NCBI GenBank assembly: GCA_014084085.1
Contig: NPFB01000015.1
Coordinates: 145,264-170,197, forward strand
Direction: 5' to 3'
DNA: 24,934 nucleotides
DNA from: Hondaea fermentalgiana
Taxonomy: Eukaryota > Sar > Bigyra > Thraustochytrida > Thraustochytriidae
A program made the translations under genes and the position numbers. Position 1 is the stretch's first letter. Each line of letters begins with the position of its first letter. A model generated the notes under the pieces. It had not been told where the DNA came from, searched no databases, and worked only from the letters and a program-made list of their open reading frames with translations. Positions 16,715 through 24,934 of this stretch are shown in pieces.

Positions 16715-17788
16715 ATGGCGGAGGCGGGTGGAGGAGGAGGAGCGCAGACGCTCAACAAGACGGCGTGGCCGGCGACCTCGCTGGTGCCGGCGCTGGGCGT
16801 GGCGCTCCTGGCGGGCTTCGCGGCGGGGTACCAAGTCTGCAGACTGGTGGACACCTTGCGCGCCGCGCACAAGAGCGAAGAGGATCTTGGCGCGAGCGAG
16901 ACGGCTTCGCAGGCCTCGAGCAAGTCGCAGCGCAAGAGCAAGAAGCGTAAGAAGCAGTCTGGAGCCGAGGATGGGGCAGCCAAAACCGACTTAGACCAGG
17001 ATGAGGACGGTGCGGCATCCATGGCTGAGAAAAGGCCCAAACGCTCCGACGAGGGCGATGAGCTCGCAGAGGACAAGAAGGGCACCAATGCAAAAGATTT
17101 CGGCCAAAGCTTCGAGAAGAGCGCGAATGAAGACGAGGGGGATTCCGCGGAAGAGGAGGAGGAGGGAGAAGAGGACGAAGACGAGGCGCCTGCGAGCAGC
17201 AGAGAGCGCAGGCTGCAGGAGAATGGCTTCGTCTTCTTGGAGGACGATGAGAGCGACTCCGACGAGGAGGAGGACGCCAAGGAATCCCAGAAGAAGCTTT
17301 ATTCGGCCTCGAAGCGGCTGAAAGCAGAAGAGCCCAAGACGCATTGCGCGCTGGTGGAAACCTCTCTGGACGTTGCTGGTCTCGTCGCAAAGGTCGCGAG
17401 TCCTTTTGCTGGGGCCATTGTGACTTTTTCCGGGACGACTCGTAATTCTTTCCAGGACAAGATTGTAACGCACCTCGAGTACTCGGCGTACGAAAGCATG
17501 GCGACAAAGGAGCTGCACAAGGTTTGCGCGCAGACGCGCGAACGTTGGCCTGACGTGCTGCACATGGCCATCGAGCACAAGATTGGCGACAGTCCCGTAC
17601 AGGACACGAGCGTCGTGATTGCGGTGTCGTCGGCGCACCGCGCGGCGGCGCTCGAGGCCTGCCACTTCGCCATCGACACCCTCAAGGCCCGCGTCCCGAT
17701 CTGGAAGAAGGAGGCCTACTTGGGTCGCCGCAACGAGGCGCAATGGAAGGCCAACTCCGAGTTTTTGGCGCAAAAGCCGCTGCCCTAG
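16715..17788 (+). CDS. Molybdopterin synthase large subunit (MoaE/MOCS2B-like) with N-terminal membrane anchor
   Basis: A 357-residue protein starting at GCCATGGCG, a strong context. The C-terminal part, about 210-357, is MoaE: GAIVTFSGTTRNS (233-245) with the conserved Arg, HLEYSAYESMA, SSAHRAAALEACHFAID (305-321) with the His-Arg pair, and VPIWKKEAY (327-335) with the catalytic-type Lys. MoaE transfers sulfur from MoaD thiocarboxylate to precursor Z (cPMP), making molybdopterin. It is normally a soluble protein of about 150 residues. Here about 210 residues precede it: a hydrophobic span (23-39, LVPALGVALLAGFAAGY), a basic cluster (KSQRKSKKRKK, 70-80), then a Lys/Asp/Glu-rich disordered linker with two acidic blocks (145-157, 177-187). 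This suggests a membrane-anchored form, on the ER or mitochondrial outer membrane. Stop TAG at 17786-17788. A MoaD partner is not seen in the window. Confidence 0.93.
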   Translation: MAEAGGGGGAQTLNKTAWPATSLVPALGVALLAGFAAGYQVCRLVDTLRAAHKSEEDLGASETASQASSKSQRKSKKRKKQSGAEDGAAKTDLDQDEDGAASMAEKRPKRSDEGDELAEDKKGTNAKDFGQSFEKSANEDEGDSAEEEEEGEEDEDEAPASSRERRLQENGFVFLEDDESDSDEEEDAKESQKKLYSASKRLKAEEPKTHCALVETSLDVAGLVAKVASPFAGAIVTFSGTTRNSFQDKIVTHLEYSAYESMATKELHKVCAQTRERWPDVLHMAIEHKIGDSPVQDTSVVIAVSSAHRAAALEACHFAIDTLKARVPIWKKEAYLGRRNEAQWKANSEFLAQKPLP

Positions 17789-18117
17789 ATGACCACGGCC
17801 GCGCTGGCGGCGGATATTTCGCCATCGATTGTCCTAACTCATCGCGTCTACAAAGGGTCAGGTTCTTCGATTTTGCACGATCACCAAATGAAAAGCAAGA
17901 CGAGCTTTCGTAGGCGGACGGACGGCAGACCCTGTCAGCACAGACATCGGCTGCGGTTGGTAGGTAGGTGGGAGGGAGAGAGGGAGGGAGGAAGGGATGT
18001 ACGCGGCAGCGGGTTGCAGGGACACATCTCGAGGTCGCTCGGGGCCCTAAATAATCTCGGACCATGCGCACTCGCGACCTCTTCCCTTGTACCGACTAGT
18101 GGCCGCGGGGGGCAAAG

Positions 18118-18140
18118 TCTCTCTCTCTCTCTCTCTCTCC
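18118..18140. repeat. (CT)n dinucleotide repeat before a 3' splice-site-like CAG
   Basis: About eleven CT units lead into CCCCTTCTGTGCAG, ending at 18152. The whole is a near-ideal plus-strand 3' splice site. The following bases stay open for 15 codons (beginning LVTMVVTSNQ) to TAG at 18200. Without an upstream donor this remains a candidate. Confidence 0.85.
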
Positions 18141-18438
18141 CCTTCTGTGCAGCTCGTGACGATGGTCGTCACCAGCAATCAGCCGCAGCCAGCTGTGTAG
18201 AGCAGCACAGAACAGGGCAGGACAGGAACCGTCGTGCCGGATCGATCGATCGCTCGCAACCTCCAGCTCAGCAAGTTAGTGTCACTCGGCTGGTGGGTGA
18301 AAACCTCGTCGCGAGCGTCGCTGGGGAGAGCACGCAACGAAGCGAAGTTGCGGATGATTGCGTTCCAAAGTGCATTGAATTGCGCCTGCGGCGCTGCGCG
18401 CGACGAGCGACTACACGTGGCGGTTGCTGCGGCCGCAG

Positions 18439-18476
18439 CAGGCACCCTCTACAGGCACCCTCTACAGGCACCCTCT
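18439..18476. repeat. 13-bp tandem repeat, three copies
   Basis: CAGGCACCCTCTA occurs twice exactly, followed by a third copy lacking the last base. The identity of the copies implies recent duplication. No gene is associated. Confidence 0.95.
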
Positions 18477-18612
18477 GGAGACATCCAGCCTCTCGCTCCC
18501 TTGCACCCACCCACCCCGAGATGACCCTCCTACCTCTCGGCCGCAAAGCGAAGCAAGAGAGCAAGCAAGCCGTCGCCGAGGCCGTTTGCATTCGAGCCTT
18601 TTTACCACAGGA

Positions 18613-18696
18613 TTGGCCGCACCGGTGGCCACAGGCGAGATGCATCACATCGAGATCGCCTTTGGGGCCAAGTCTAGCTTAGGTCAGTCATCATAA
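18613..18696 (+). CDS. Possible terminal exon of a small spliced gene
   Basis: TTCGAGCCTTTTTACCACAG (ending 18610) looks like a 3' splice site. After it, a frame of 27 codons reads as plausible protein (begins LAAPVATGEM, contains HHIEIAFGAKSSLG) and stops with TAA at 18694-18696. Codon choice (GCC, GTG, GAG, ATC, AAG) matches the large genes of the window. The donor and earlier exons are not identified, and I do not recognise the protein, so this is a weak call. Confidence 0.25.
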   Translation: MAAPVATGEMHHIEIAFGAKSSLGQSS

Positions 18697-19367
18697 ACCC
18701 ATGAAACCCGGAAAACAGTCGCCTCCCATTCTGGCCAGGCCGGCGGGCGTCCGTCGCTCGGCAGCGGAATGCTGGAATTCTATCTCGGCGGCCGCGGCCC
18801 TGGACGCTGGGCTGCCACTGACCCCACGAACAGGCTCTTCTTCCCCAGTCCCGCCGGCCGCGAGACTTCTTTTTCTGGACCACAGCGCTCGCTGCACGCG
18901 CCGCTCGCGTGCTCCCTCCTCCCTGCCTGCCTTCGGCGCAACTCGAATCCTTCGAGGGCGCCGCGGCCGCAGTCGCAGCTGGCTGGCTGGCTGCAGCGAG
19001 CGATGCTGGGGCGGAGGGTGGGTGCGTGTTGCATGTCGCTGTCGCTCTTGCGAGACAAGACAAGACGAGACATCGCCGTCGACTCGGTCGACTCGAGGAG
19101 CGGAGAGAAGCTCGGAGAGAAGAAGAAACGTGGTCTCCGCGGCCGCTTCCCTCGCCTCGCGTCGCCTCGAGCCGCGTATCCCGGTCGCGATGCGGAAGGC
19201 GGACACAGATGCGCGGGGGAGCTCGCGCGGACGGTCGGGACGGGCTCTTTCTTCACTTTGGGCGCGGTTTATGTCACTTAGCAAAACGCAGGCGCTGATG
19301 GTTGCTGCAGCAGCAGCTGCAGCTGCAGTGCAGCTGCCGAGGGATGAAGCCACAAAGTCTCGCGCAC

Positions 19368-19398
<31 letters not shown>
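19368..19398. repeat. (CAG)n trinucleotide repeat, ~10 units
   Basis: An uninterrupted GCA/CAG run, preceded at 19303-19337 by overlapping CTGCAG palindromes. No gene is assigned around it. Confidence 0.95.
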
Positions 19399-19399
<1 letters not shown>

Positions 19400-20660
19400 G
19401 TGCGGCCGCACTGCCCGATTCCATCCTGGTTTCTTGGAGGTCGTGCGGAAGATCGCAGGCGCGGACGGCGGTCGCCACGGAGGACAGAGGGGGATGGATC
19501 GGGCGGGGCTGGGGCCGGTGGACGCATGGTCGCTGGCACCCACCGAGTACATTTTGGTGTTGAATCAAGCATCGCTCGACTCGACTGCACTCGACTGGAC
19601 TTGCCGCCGCTTGCCATCGCGGCGGCAGGCCATCGTGGGTTGAGATTTTATTCGGTCTTACGTTAAAATTAGTTGGTTGGTGGGTTGGTTGATTGACAGT
19701 GAGTGATTGATTGTGTTTGTTCCTTTGGAGGGTGCGTGTGGAAGACGGTCTTTCGGGTAGCAAAGCGGAGGTCACCCACCTCGAGGAGAGGCGACAGCCG
19801 CGCGCTCTCCGGGTGCGGGCCTGTCGCTCCGCTTCGCGTCTGCTTTCGCTTGGAGGGCCGACGCTTGACTCGATGAGCGCGAGGCACTCGAGGCAGTCCG
19901 TCCGCCGGCCCCAGCGGACTCGACGCGGCCGGAGACCGTTCGCGTCGAAGGAGGTGGCTCGGCTGCGGCTCGACTGGTGGTGGCTGCCAGTGGCCGGGAG
20001 AAGCGGAGGGGGGTCGACAAGGAGCGGAAGCTGGCAGCCGAGTGACCGCGTGCATCCCGTGCCAAAAATCTGCACTAGCAATACTTGCATCGCTAGCGAG
20101 GTGTAAAAGCAACACTTACTTGCCATGCCAGCCAGAAGGAGCTGCAGAAGGCTCCGAGATCGCCAGGGACGGCCAGGCTGATCGTTTGCGTGCGCGAGTT
20201 GCGCGCGCGAGAGAGTGCAAAGGAACCTGCGCTCGCACGTCTCGCGTGGGAGGAGGTTTTGGGGTGGAAAGGTCACGCTCTAAAAAGAAAAATGTGAGAC
20301 GACCAAGCTCGAAACGATACGTGAATCGCCAGCAGTGCAGCCAGCGAGCCAGACACGCTCGCAACGCTCTCTACCGCAGCGTTGAAAATTCGAGCGACGG
20401 CCAGTGGGCGCGAGCAGAAGGGAGAGGTCTGAGGGCTGTGTCGAGACATTCTTTTGGTCGCGCTCTGGCTCACGGAGGTCATTCTCCCAGAAGCAGCTAC
20501 CGCAGTCGCCAATGGTGGATGAAAAACTTTGCGCCCGCTCTGGCTGAAAGAATCCAGAAAATGTTCATGCCATGGTACCAACCAGCAAGCCAGGCCGGCA
20601 GGCTCGAGCAGGCTGCGTGCGCACCTGGCAGGTTGTGGCGAATCGATACAGAGATCATCA

Positions 20661-20819
20661 ATGTCTCGGGATGCGATGCGCCTCAACGAGCAGCTGGCTG
20701 CGGGAACAGCCAGAGTAAATGGGTTGCAAAAGCTTTGGGTACAGCCTCAAGCAGCAGCCCCCGCGAAGCAACGCGCAAAAAAATCGTTCGCACAGAAGAA
20801 AGATGATTTCTTGCTATAG
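20661..20819 (+). CDS. Possible 52-residue small basic protein or last exon
   Basis: An ATG-to-TAG frame starting MSRDAMRLNEQLAAGTARV and ending in a Lys/Gln/Ala-rich tail (QRAKKSFAQKKDDFLL). The first half predicts an amphipathic helix, and the base composition is lower in GC than the surrounding flank, so the reading frame is less likely to be a GC artefact. The frame continues open upstream to 20529. GATACAG just before the start could be an acceptor. I do not recognise the family. The opposite-strand frame at 20273-20686 overlaps its first 26 bases only. Confidence 0.3.
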   Translation: MSRDAMRLNEQLAAGTARVNGLQKLWVQPQAAAPAKQRAKKSFAQKKDDFLL

Positions 20820-20988
20820 CCTAGCTAGAAAAAAGGAAAAAAAAAAGAAACCGAACGCTTCTTCTTTTTCTTCTCCTTTTTTCCTTCCTTACCTCCTCGG
20901 TTTCGAATCCTTTAGAAAGGTCTGGACCCAGAGACAGAGACAGAAAAAGTCTTCCTTTTAGAGAGAAAAAGCCTGGTCGAGCTGCTGT

Positions 20989-21032
<44 letters not shown>

Positions 21033-21897
21033 CTGCTTGATCAATCGGCTCAAAGAGAAAAAACGCCAATCGACGAAAGGGGCAGTGCAGAAAGCGTCCG
21101 GAAAGAAAAACTTGATCTCCCAACAGAAGACGACTTTCGCAACGCCGTGCCACGCAACGTCGCATTGCGTCTCGGTTTCTCTTCCATCTCGCCAGGCTAG
21201 CTGATCGGCTTGATAAAGAGGACTGCGGTCTATTTCCCTTTTTCTTTGGAGGCGGCTGTCTTTGCCACGCGCATCAGGTAACAACTGCGTGCAGAGCCGT
21301 CTCGTGTGCTTACCCTCTAGAATGTCATCGTCTCAAGCCATCTACATTTCCTTCCACGCGTAGTGCACCGCGCTCTTGCAGCCAGCAGCCAGGAAACGAC
21401 TAGAATGTTTTTTAGGAATGGATAATGCGATTTCGTCAAACCGACACGGTTGAAGGAATTAACGCATTTTCACTGGCACCTGCCAGGTTGGTCCATTTTT
21501 GTTCATCACTTGTTCATCCGCGCCAGCGGTGTCGGCCTGCCACAAGACCCTTCTCGCGCGGTCGTCCCCTGGGCTGTTGTTCGTTCCATAAACTCGACGC
21601 CCTTGCCAACGTTCGCGCTCGCCAGCCTGCGCTGTTTGTTTGCTTTCTGTCGGACACCAGCCATCAGCAGCCAGTCAGCCAGCCAGTCATGGGTTTCAGC
21701 CACCCTGTCTCCGTGGATCTCTCTCTCCTTCACTCCGCTCGCCGGCAGCAGCCAGGCAGCAGTCCCTTCAGCCTTTCTTTCTTTGCCTCTACTTCCACTT
21801 CTTTTTTCCCGTCTCCTACGGCTTACTTCCGCAAGACTTCGAATGGGCCCACCTCCGGGTCACTTGGGTCTTTTTTCGTCTCGTCTCAGGCAAAAGC
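20820..21897. other. Flank with poly-purine and CTG tracts, no supported gene
   Basis: An A/G-rich tract (about 20826-20850) is followed by T/C-rich DNA and a long CTG tract. After the CTG tract a plus-strand frame runs to TAG at 21200 with a charged, protein-like sequence (contains EKLDLPTEDDFRNAVPRNVA), but its only N-terminus is a poly-Leu run made by the repeat. The reverse strand offers a poly-Gln frame of 108 codons (20958-21284). Neither can be preferred. Frames at 21425-22034 are low complexity. Confidence 0.35.
20981..21037. repeat. CTG/TTG trinucleotide tract
   Basis: CTG units with TTG interruptions in the first part, then about eleven pure TGC units (20998-21030). It encodes poly-Leu on the plus strand or poly-Gln on the minus strand in the frames that cross it. 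Confidence 0.95.
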
Positions 21898-22032
21898 CCC
21901 ACCCACAGCCCTCCGCACACACGCTGTGGGTGGGAACTTTGTGCCGCGACCCACAGCCATATGTTAGTCCGCGCAGGCGCCGACCAGGCCTGCACACCCC
22001 ACACCTTATTGTCTCTGTGGGAAGCTGTGGGT
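21898..22032. ncRNA. Nested inverted repeats, possible structured RNA
   Basis: The 9-mer ACCCACAGC or its complement GCTGTGGGT occurs four times in alternating orientation: 21901-21909, 21923-21931, 21949-21957 and 22024-22032. The first two are part of a perfect 12-bp hairpin (CCCACCCACAGC at 21898-21909 with 21923-21934, 13-nt loop). The outer pair (21949-21957 with 22024-22032) can close a stem that encloses two further perfect 6-bp hairpins, GCAGGC/GCCTGC (21973-21993) and CCCACA/TGTGGG (21998-22021). The result is a three-way-junction fold. Another palindrome, CCCACGTGGG, follows at 22071-22080. No known RNA family was recognised, and the transcribed strand cannot be told. Confidence 0.35.
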
Positions 22033-22825
22033 GAGAAGGTCCGCCCTCGGGGGGCAGCGCGTGAGTTCGGCCCACGTGGGGAGCCCCTTGCGGCGGCCAA
22101 GGCGAGTTTGGGAGAGGAGAGCGGCACTGCGACTGCTTGAATTTGTTTCCTTGGCGCTGCGAGGGAGGACAGCGAGGCGCGAAGCTGAGGCGAAAGAATG
22201 AATTTGTTGGTCTTGTTTGTGTGCATGAGCATAGAACACATGCTCGCGGACCGTGTTACGAGACCTGGGTGCACAATGCCATTCTTTTTTGGCCCGCCAG
22301 GATGCCTCGGGCGTCCGCAACGAAGCGACGATTCTTTGCCTTTGATCAAGAGACTGACTGATTAATTTGAGCGTTCATTTGCTCATCGTTTCAAGTTTAT
22401 CCGTTCGCTGCCCAGCCAGACCGAAAAGGAAATGTAGGCAAGTCTGTTGGCAGGAAGATTTTCCATGTGCGTGTGAAGACCCAGGGTTGAAGTCGGGCTG
22501 CTGCGGCTACATGCGTGGGTTTGAAGACGAGTATTAGGCTGGACCCTGGGTTCGGTGGTGCGCGCGAAAACATGCTGGTTGACGTGCCACCGTTTCGCGA
22601 CATGTGGAAGGTGCTTTGCTCCTGCGAATGTCGGCTGCGGCCAACAAAACACGGAAAATCTGCGACTTGCGGATCTAACGTTGGCAATACTGCTGCTCTC
22701 ACCTCTTTGGCTTCTCTTAGAGGTAACGGCAACGATTTTTCCGTTTCGCCTTAAGTCTGAGGTCGTTAGGATGAATTGATGATAAGGCGTCTGAGCCAAG
22801 AAACCAGAAATTCCAAGAGGCCTGT

Positions 22826-22882
22826 CTGCTGCTGTTGTTGCTGCTGCTGCTTGCTTGCTTTCTTGCTTGCTTGCTTGCTTGT
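22826..22882. repeat. (CTG)n then (CTTG)n compound repeat
   Basis: CTG/TTG units pass directly into CTTG tetranucleotides. The run is pyrimidine-rich and lies 70-130 bp before a 3' splice-site-like sequence, so it could be intronic. Confidence 0.9.
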
Positions 22883-22953
22883 CGGTCAGGCATGATTCGC
22901 AGGGCTACTCTTGGCGCGGTCGCGTGCCTTAACACAATCCTCTTCCTGTGCAG

Positions 22954-23046
22954 GGATGGCAGTTTTCTGGGCCGTACCCACTCACCTTTGTTTCTGTTGA
23001 CGATGTCGAGTGCCAGAAAACTCTTCCCGAAGCGAAAACCTTCTGA
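22954..23046 (+). CDS. Possible terminal exon after a consensus 3' splice site
   Basis: CCTTAACACAATCCTCTTCCTGTGCAG (22927-22953) has a branch-point-like CTTAAC, a pyrimidine tract and CAG. After it, 30 codons stay open (begins GWQFSGPYPLTFVSVDDVE) to TGA at 23044-23046, while the same frame is closed by TAA just upstream, as expected inside an intron. A donor-like GAG|GTAACG at 22722/22723 keeps phase with an upstream frame (22555-22722) that ends in a hydrophobic stretch (LTLAILLLSPLWLLLE). This is a model from signals only. The overlapping frame at 23001-23381 has higher GC at third positions and is a rival. Confidence 0.2.
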   Translation, partial: GWQFSGPYPLTFVSVDDVECQKTLPEAKTF

Positions 23047-23099
23047 TCATAAAGGCCCTCTCCGACGCTCTGCGCGAACTGGACCTCGCCCAGTCGTCC

Positions 23100-23123
23100 G
23101 TCCAATCCTCCGTCCAATCCTCC
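23100..23123. repeat. 12-bp tandem duplication
   Basis: Two exact copies of GTCCAATCCTCC, flanked by partial copies on both sides. Confidence 0.9.
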
Positions 23124-23563
23124 ATCCATACTTCCTCCACCTACACCCCGTTTTCGCAGCAGCAGCGCTCCGCCGCCGCGCCATCAATCTGCGATTTACA
23201 CCTCGCCTGGACCGGGACGAACGGGTTGGCAGCCGCGCGTCGCTCTCAGGACCGCGGTTTTGCGCTGCAGCGCGCGCGCGCCAGCGTCTGCCAGTCTTCA
23301 TTTCATTTGCCTCCTGCTCCAGCACAGCGCACGGATTTCCCGCGGGAACGCAGAGAGAAAGAGACTTCGAGCGCGTCATGACTGGCCCCACTGCCAGCCA
23401 AGCCGGTGCCGCCAGCTGCAGGTCGCCGCCGCACCAATGAAATCGGTTCACATGACTTCGCTTCGCATGACATCGCTGGCCAGTCAACTTGCAGCTCTTG
23501 CACTCGTCGAGGTGGATGATTTACTTTGAAGCCAAAACAGCGCGCGAGCTTTCGAGCGTGCAT

Positions 23564-23604
23564 GGCACGGTGTGGCGTGGCGTGGCACGGCACGGCACGG
23601 CACA
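23564..23604. repeat. GGCAC/GGCGT pentanucleotide repeat
   Basis: A run of GGCGT followed by GGCAC units, with decayed CACAGCAC copies after it. No gene is associated. Confidence 0.9.
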
Positions 23605-24810
23605 TAGCACAGCACACACGCGGGTATTTTTTCTATGCGTAGGAATACCGGGCCCCTCGGTTCATCCGTTCACAAGTGCACCGGGGCGCGTGCGTCCGTG
23701 CGGCCACGCCTGGCTTAGGCCTCGGAGACTTCGCTTGTCTCGCGCCACCGCAAGGCGAGTGCGCGACGCGAGCATGGAGCGCAGCTGGCCGTTTCGTGCG
23801 GTCAGTGGCTTGTGGCATGCGGCGTTGGCCAGCCTGATAAAGAGTGGGACGACCCCGATGCGCGCGCACGACATAGTTTGGCACGCGCGGCGACGAATCC
23901 TGTCGCTCGACCGACCGAATGAACGTGCGATCAATCGATCGATAGATGATCGGATGATCGAACGAACGCGAGGCGTGCGTTTGGCTGCGACACCTTTATG
24001 CGAGGGCTGCAACGCAGCAGCAGCGATGGCGCGTACGTGTGCAAGGGGCGACAAACACAACGTCTGCACTTCTTTCTTTCGCAAGTTCTTCGGAACTTGG
24101 GCGAGGCCGAGACGAAGCGTGGCTGCGGAACTGACGCTCGCGTCGCGGTCGATCGTGGTGCAGCAGCAGCCAGCTAGCTGAGCCGCTGGACGGCCAGGCT
24201 GGCGCCTGTTGCGACTGCGACCAGTGGCAGGTGCAGAGGCCGCGGTCGACGGGAGCCAAGCCACGCCTGGCCAAGCCTCGAAAGCAGAGACACGCACGAT
24301 TGAACAAATCCAACCGGCGAGGTTTTTCTTCTCGCGCTCCACTGCGCTATCGTCGACGAGGCGCGTGCACCGCAAAACGCACGCACTCGAAGGGAACCAG
24401 GCCGCGCCTCTCCTTCAACTGCAAGCTGCATGCTGCACTGCTTCTGGCTGCTGTAGCTGTAGCTAGGCGCAGCAGCGGCTTCGGGTTGGACCGCGAGCAG
24501 CCGCGGGCCGCGCCGCGCCGCGCATCCTGACTGGCATAGAGGGAGGGGGAGGGCGGAAGGTTTTCTCTTCGCGGTTTCGAGTTGCGTGCTTTGCTTCGAC
24601 CATGGCGAGTTGGCCTCGCTGGCTATGGCAGCTTGGTGATGGCTTGGTCATGCACACGCGGACGCGCTTCTTCTATCCATTTTTTAGTTATTTTGACTTA
24701 TGGCTATCCTTCTCTTGCTACCGCAGCAGCATTGGCTGCGATGCGCGTTGGCGCGAACCCATTTATCTTCATTCGTCCATCAAACTGTTCATCTATTCAT
24801 TCCATCGTCC

Positions 24811-24840
24811 GTTCATTCGTTCGTTCGTTCGTTCGTTCGT
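24811..24840. repeat. (TCGT)n tetranucleotide repeat
   Basis: About six pure TCGT units (24817-24840) preceded by ATTC/GTTC variants. The frame at 24602-24934 gains its RSFVRSFVR pattern from it. Confidence 0.95.
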
Positions 24841-24934
24841 CCGCATGATCGCTCCTTTTTTCGCCCGTTCGTTCGTGCAATCGCGCAGTGCAAGCATAAT
24901 ATCTCACACAAAGAGCACGAGCGCGCGCGCATAG

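Larger units (their letters stand above)
17789..20660. other. GC-rich repeat-laden flank, no large supported gene
   Basis: No recognisable long protein on either strand. The frames of up to 332 codons here are Arg/Ala/Ser/Pro-rich low complexity and overlap one another. The stretch holds GGTAGG/GGGAGG purines (about 17955-17996), a CT dinucleotide run, a 13-bp tandem repeat, a CAG run and GGTT/GATT tetranucleotides (about 19668-19712). On the minus strand, GTAAGT (20114-20119) is a consensus 5' splice site, with a plausible acceptor 50 nt downstream (CTG at 20070-20072), so a spliced minus-strand gene is possible but unproven. Confidence 0.4.
22033..24934. other. Right flank: simple repeats, no large supported gene
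   Basis: Frames up to 237 codons exist, but they are low complexity or conflict with each other. Around 22950-23380 all three plus-strand frames look moderately protein-like, which shows how little open frames mean here. Repeats include CTG/CTTG, a 12-bp duplication at 23100-23123, GGCAC pentamers and a TCGT run near the right edge. A Kozak-like ATG at 24602 opens a frame that is built partly of the TCGT repeat and ends on the last three bases of the window. Confidence 0.4.

Noticed and set aside
18691..19617. Minus-strand open frame of 308 codons
   Set aside because: Arg/Ala/Ser/Pro-rich low complexity with poly-Leu and poly-Ala from a CAG run; overlaps an equally long plus-strand frame (18701-19666), and neither resembles a known protein.
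19278..20276. Minus-strand open frame of 332 codons
   Set aside because: Contains poly-Cys from the CAG run, no domain, no ATG with clear context; length is explained by high GC. A consensus donor (GTAAGT) lies within it, which argues against a single exon.
20273..20686. Minus-strand frame of 137 codons
   Set aside because: No recognised motif; overlaps a long plus-strand frame and the start of the 20661-20819 candidate.
20899..20915. GGTTTCGAATCC resembling a tRNA T-loop
   Set aside because: Flanking bases do not form the T stem or acceptor stem, and no anticodon arm is present at the expected distance.
22383..22799. Minus-strand frame of 138 codons with balanced composition
   Set aside because: Conflicts with two plus-strand frames of similar quality, and no family was recognised; no signal decides between them.
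23640..23655. GGAATACCGGG resembling the 3' part of 5S rRNA
   Set aside because: The upstream 5S sequence and box elements are absent.

Overview
This is a GC-rich nuclear segment from a single-celled eukaryote. A mitochondrial-type F1 delta subunit with a presequence, a MINDY deubiquitinase with a CaaX tail, a BAR-domain protein, a RING/TRIAD-like E3 and a eukaryotic-style MoaE all point to a eukaryote. The six main genes are each one uninterrupted frame with standard stop codons. A stramenopile protist such as a labyrinthulomycete would fit, but that is a guess from style, not from a diagnostic gene.

The six recognisable genes lie in the middle, 6.1-17.8 kb: (1) 6088-8886 +, a large E3-ubiquitin-ligase-like protein; (2) 9002-10861 -, a BAR protein, convergent with (1); (3) 11903-13216 -, a divergent ketopantoate-reductase-like protein with a C-terminal membrane anchor; (4) 13688-14851 +, a MINDY-family deubiquitinase, divergent from (3); (5) 15614-16150 -, mitochondrial ATP synthase F1 delta, convergent with (4); (6) 16715-17788 +, a membrane-anchored molybdopterin synthase large subunit (MoaE), divergent from (5). 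Gene pairs 3/4 and 5/6 share short intergenic regions that must hold both promoters. The genes do not form one pathway. A ubiquitin ligase and a deubiquitinase lie within about 5 kb of each other, and F1 delta and MoaE share an upstream region.

The flanks are about 6 kb on the left and 7.1 kb on the right, with no long conserved open frame. The left flank begins with very GC-rich low-complexity DNA and then becomes an AT-richer stretch (about 2.0-5.4 kb). That stretch holds a degenerate tandem array of 165-210-bp units carrying the palindrome TTGCGCAA, and a possible 50-residue membrane protein at 4660-4812. The right flank is full of CTG/CAG, CT and tetranucleotide runs. It also has a cluster of inverted repeats that could fold as an RNA (21898-22032), and several good 3' splice-site-like tracts followed by short coding-like tails, so small spliced genes may be hidden there.

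The observations most worth following are: the E3-like protein combines SUMO-interaction-like motifs at both ends, a SUMOylation consensus and two zinc modules without an IBR; the MoaE carries an N-terminal membrane anchor and long acidic linker; the ketopantoate-reductase-like protein seems to lack catalytic residues and is tail-anchored; and the 190-bp satellite-like array.
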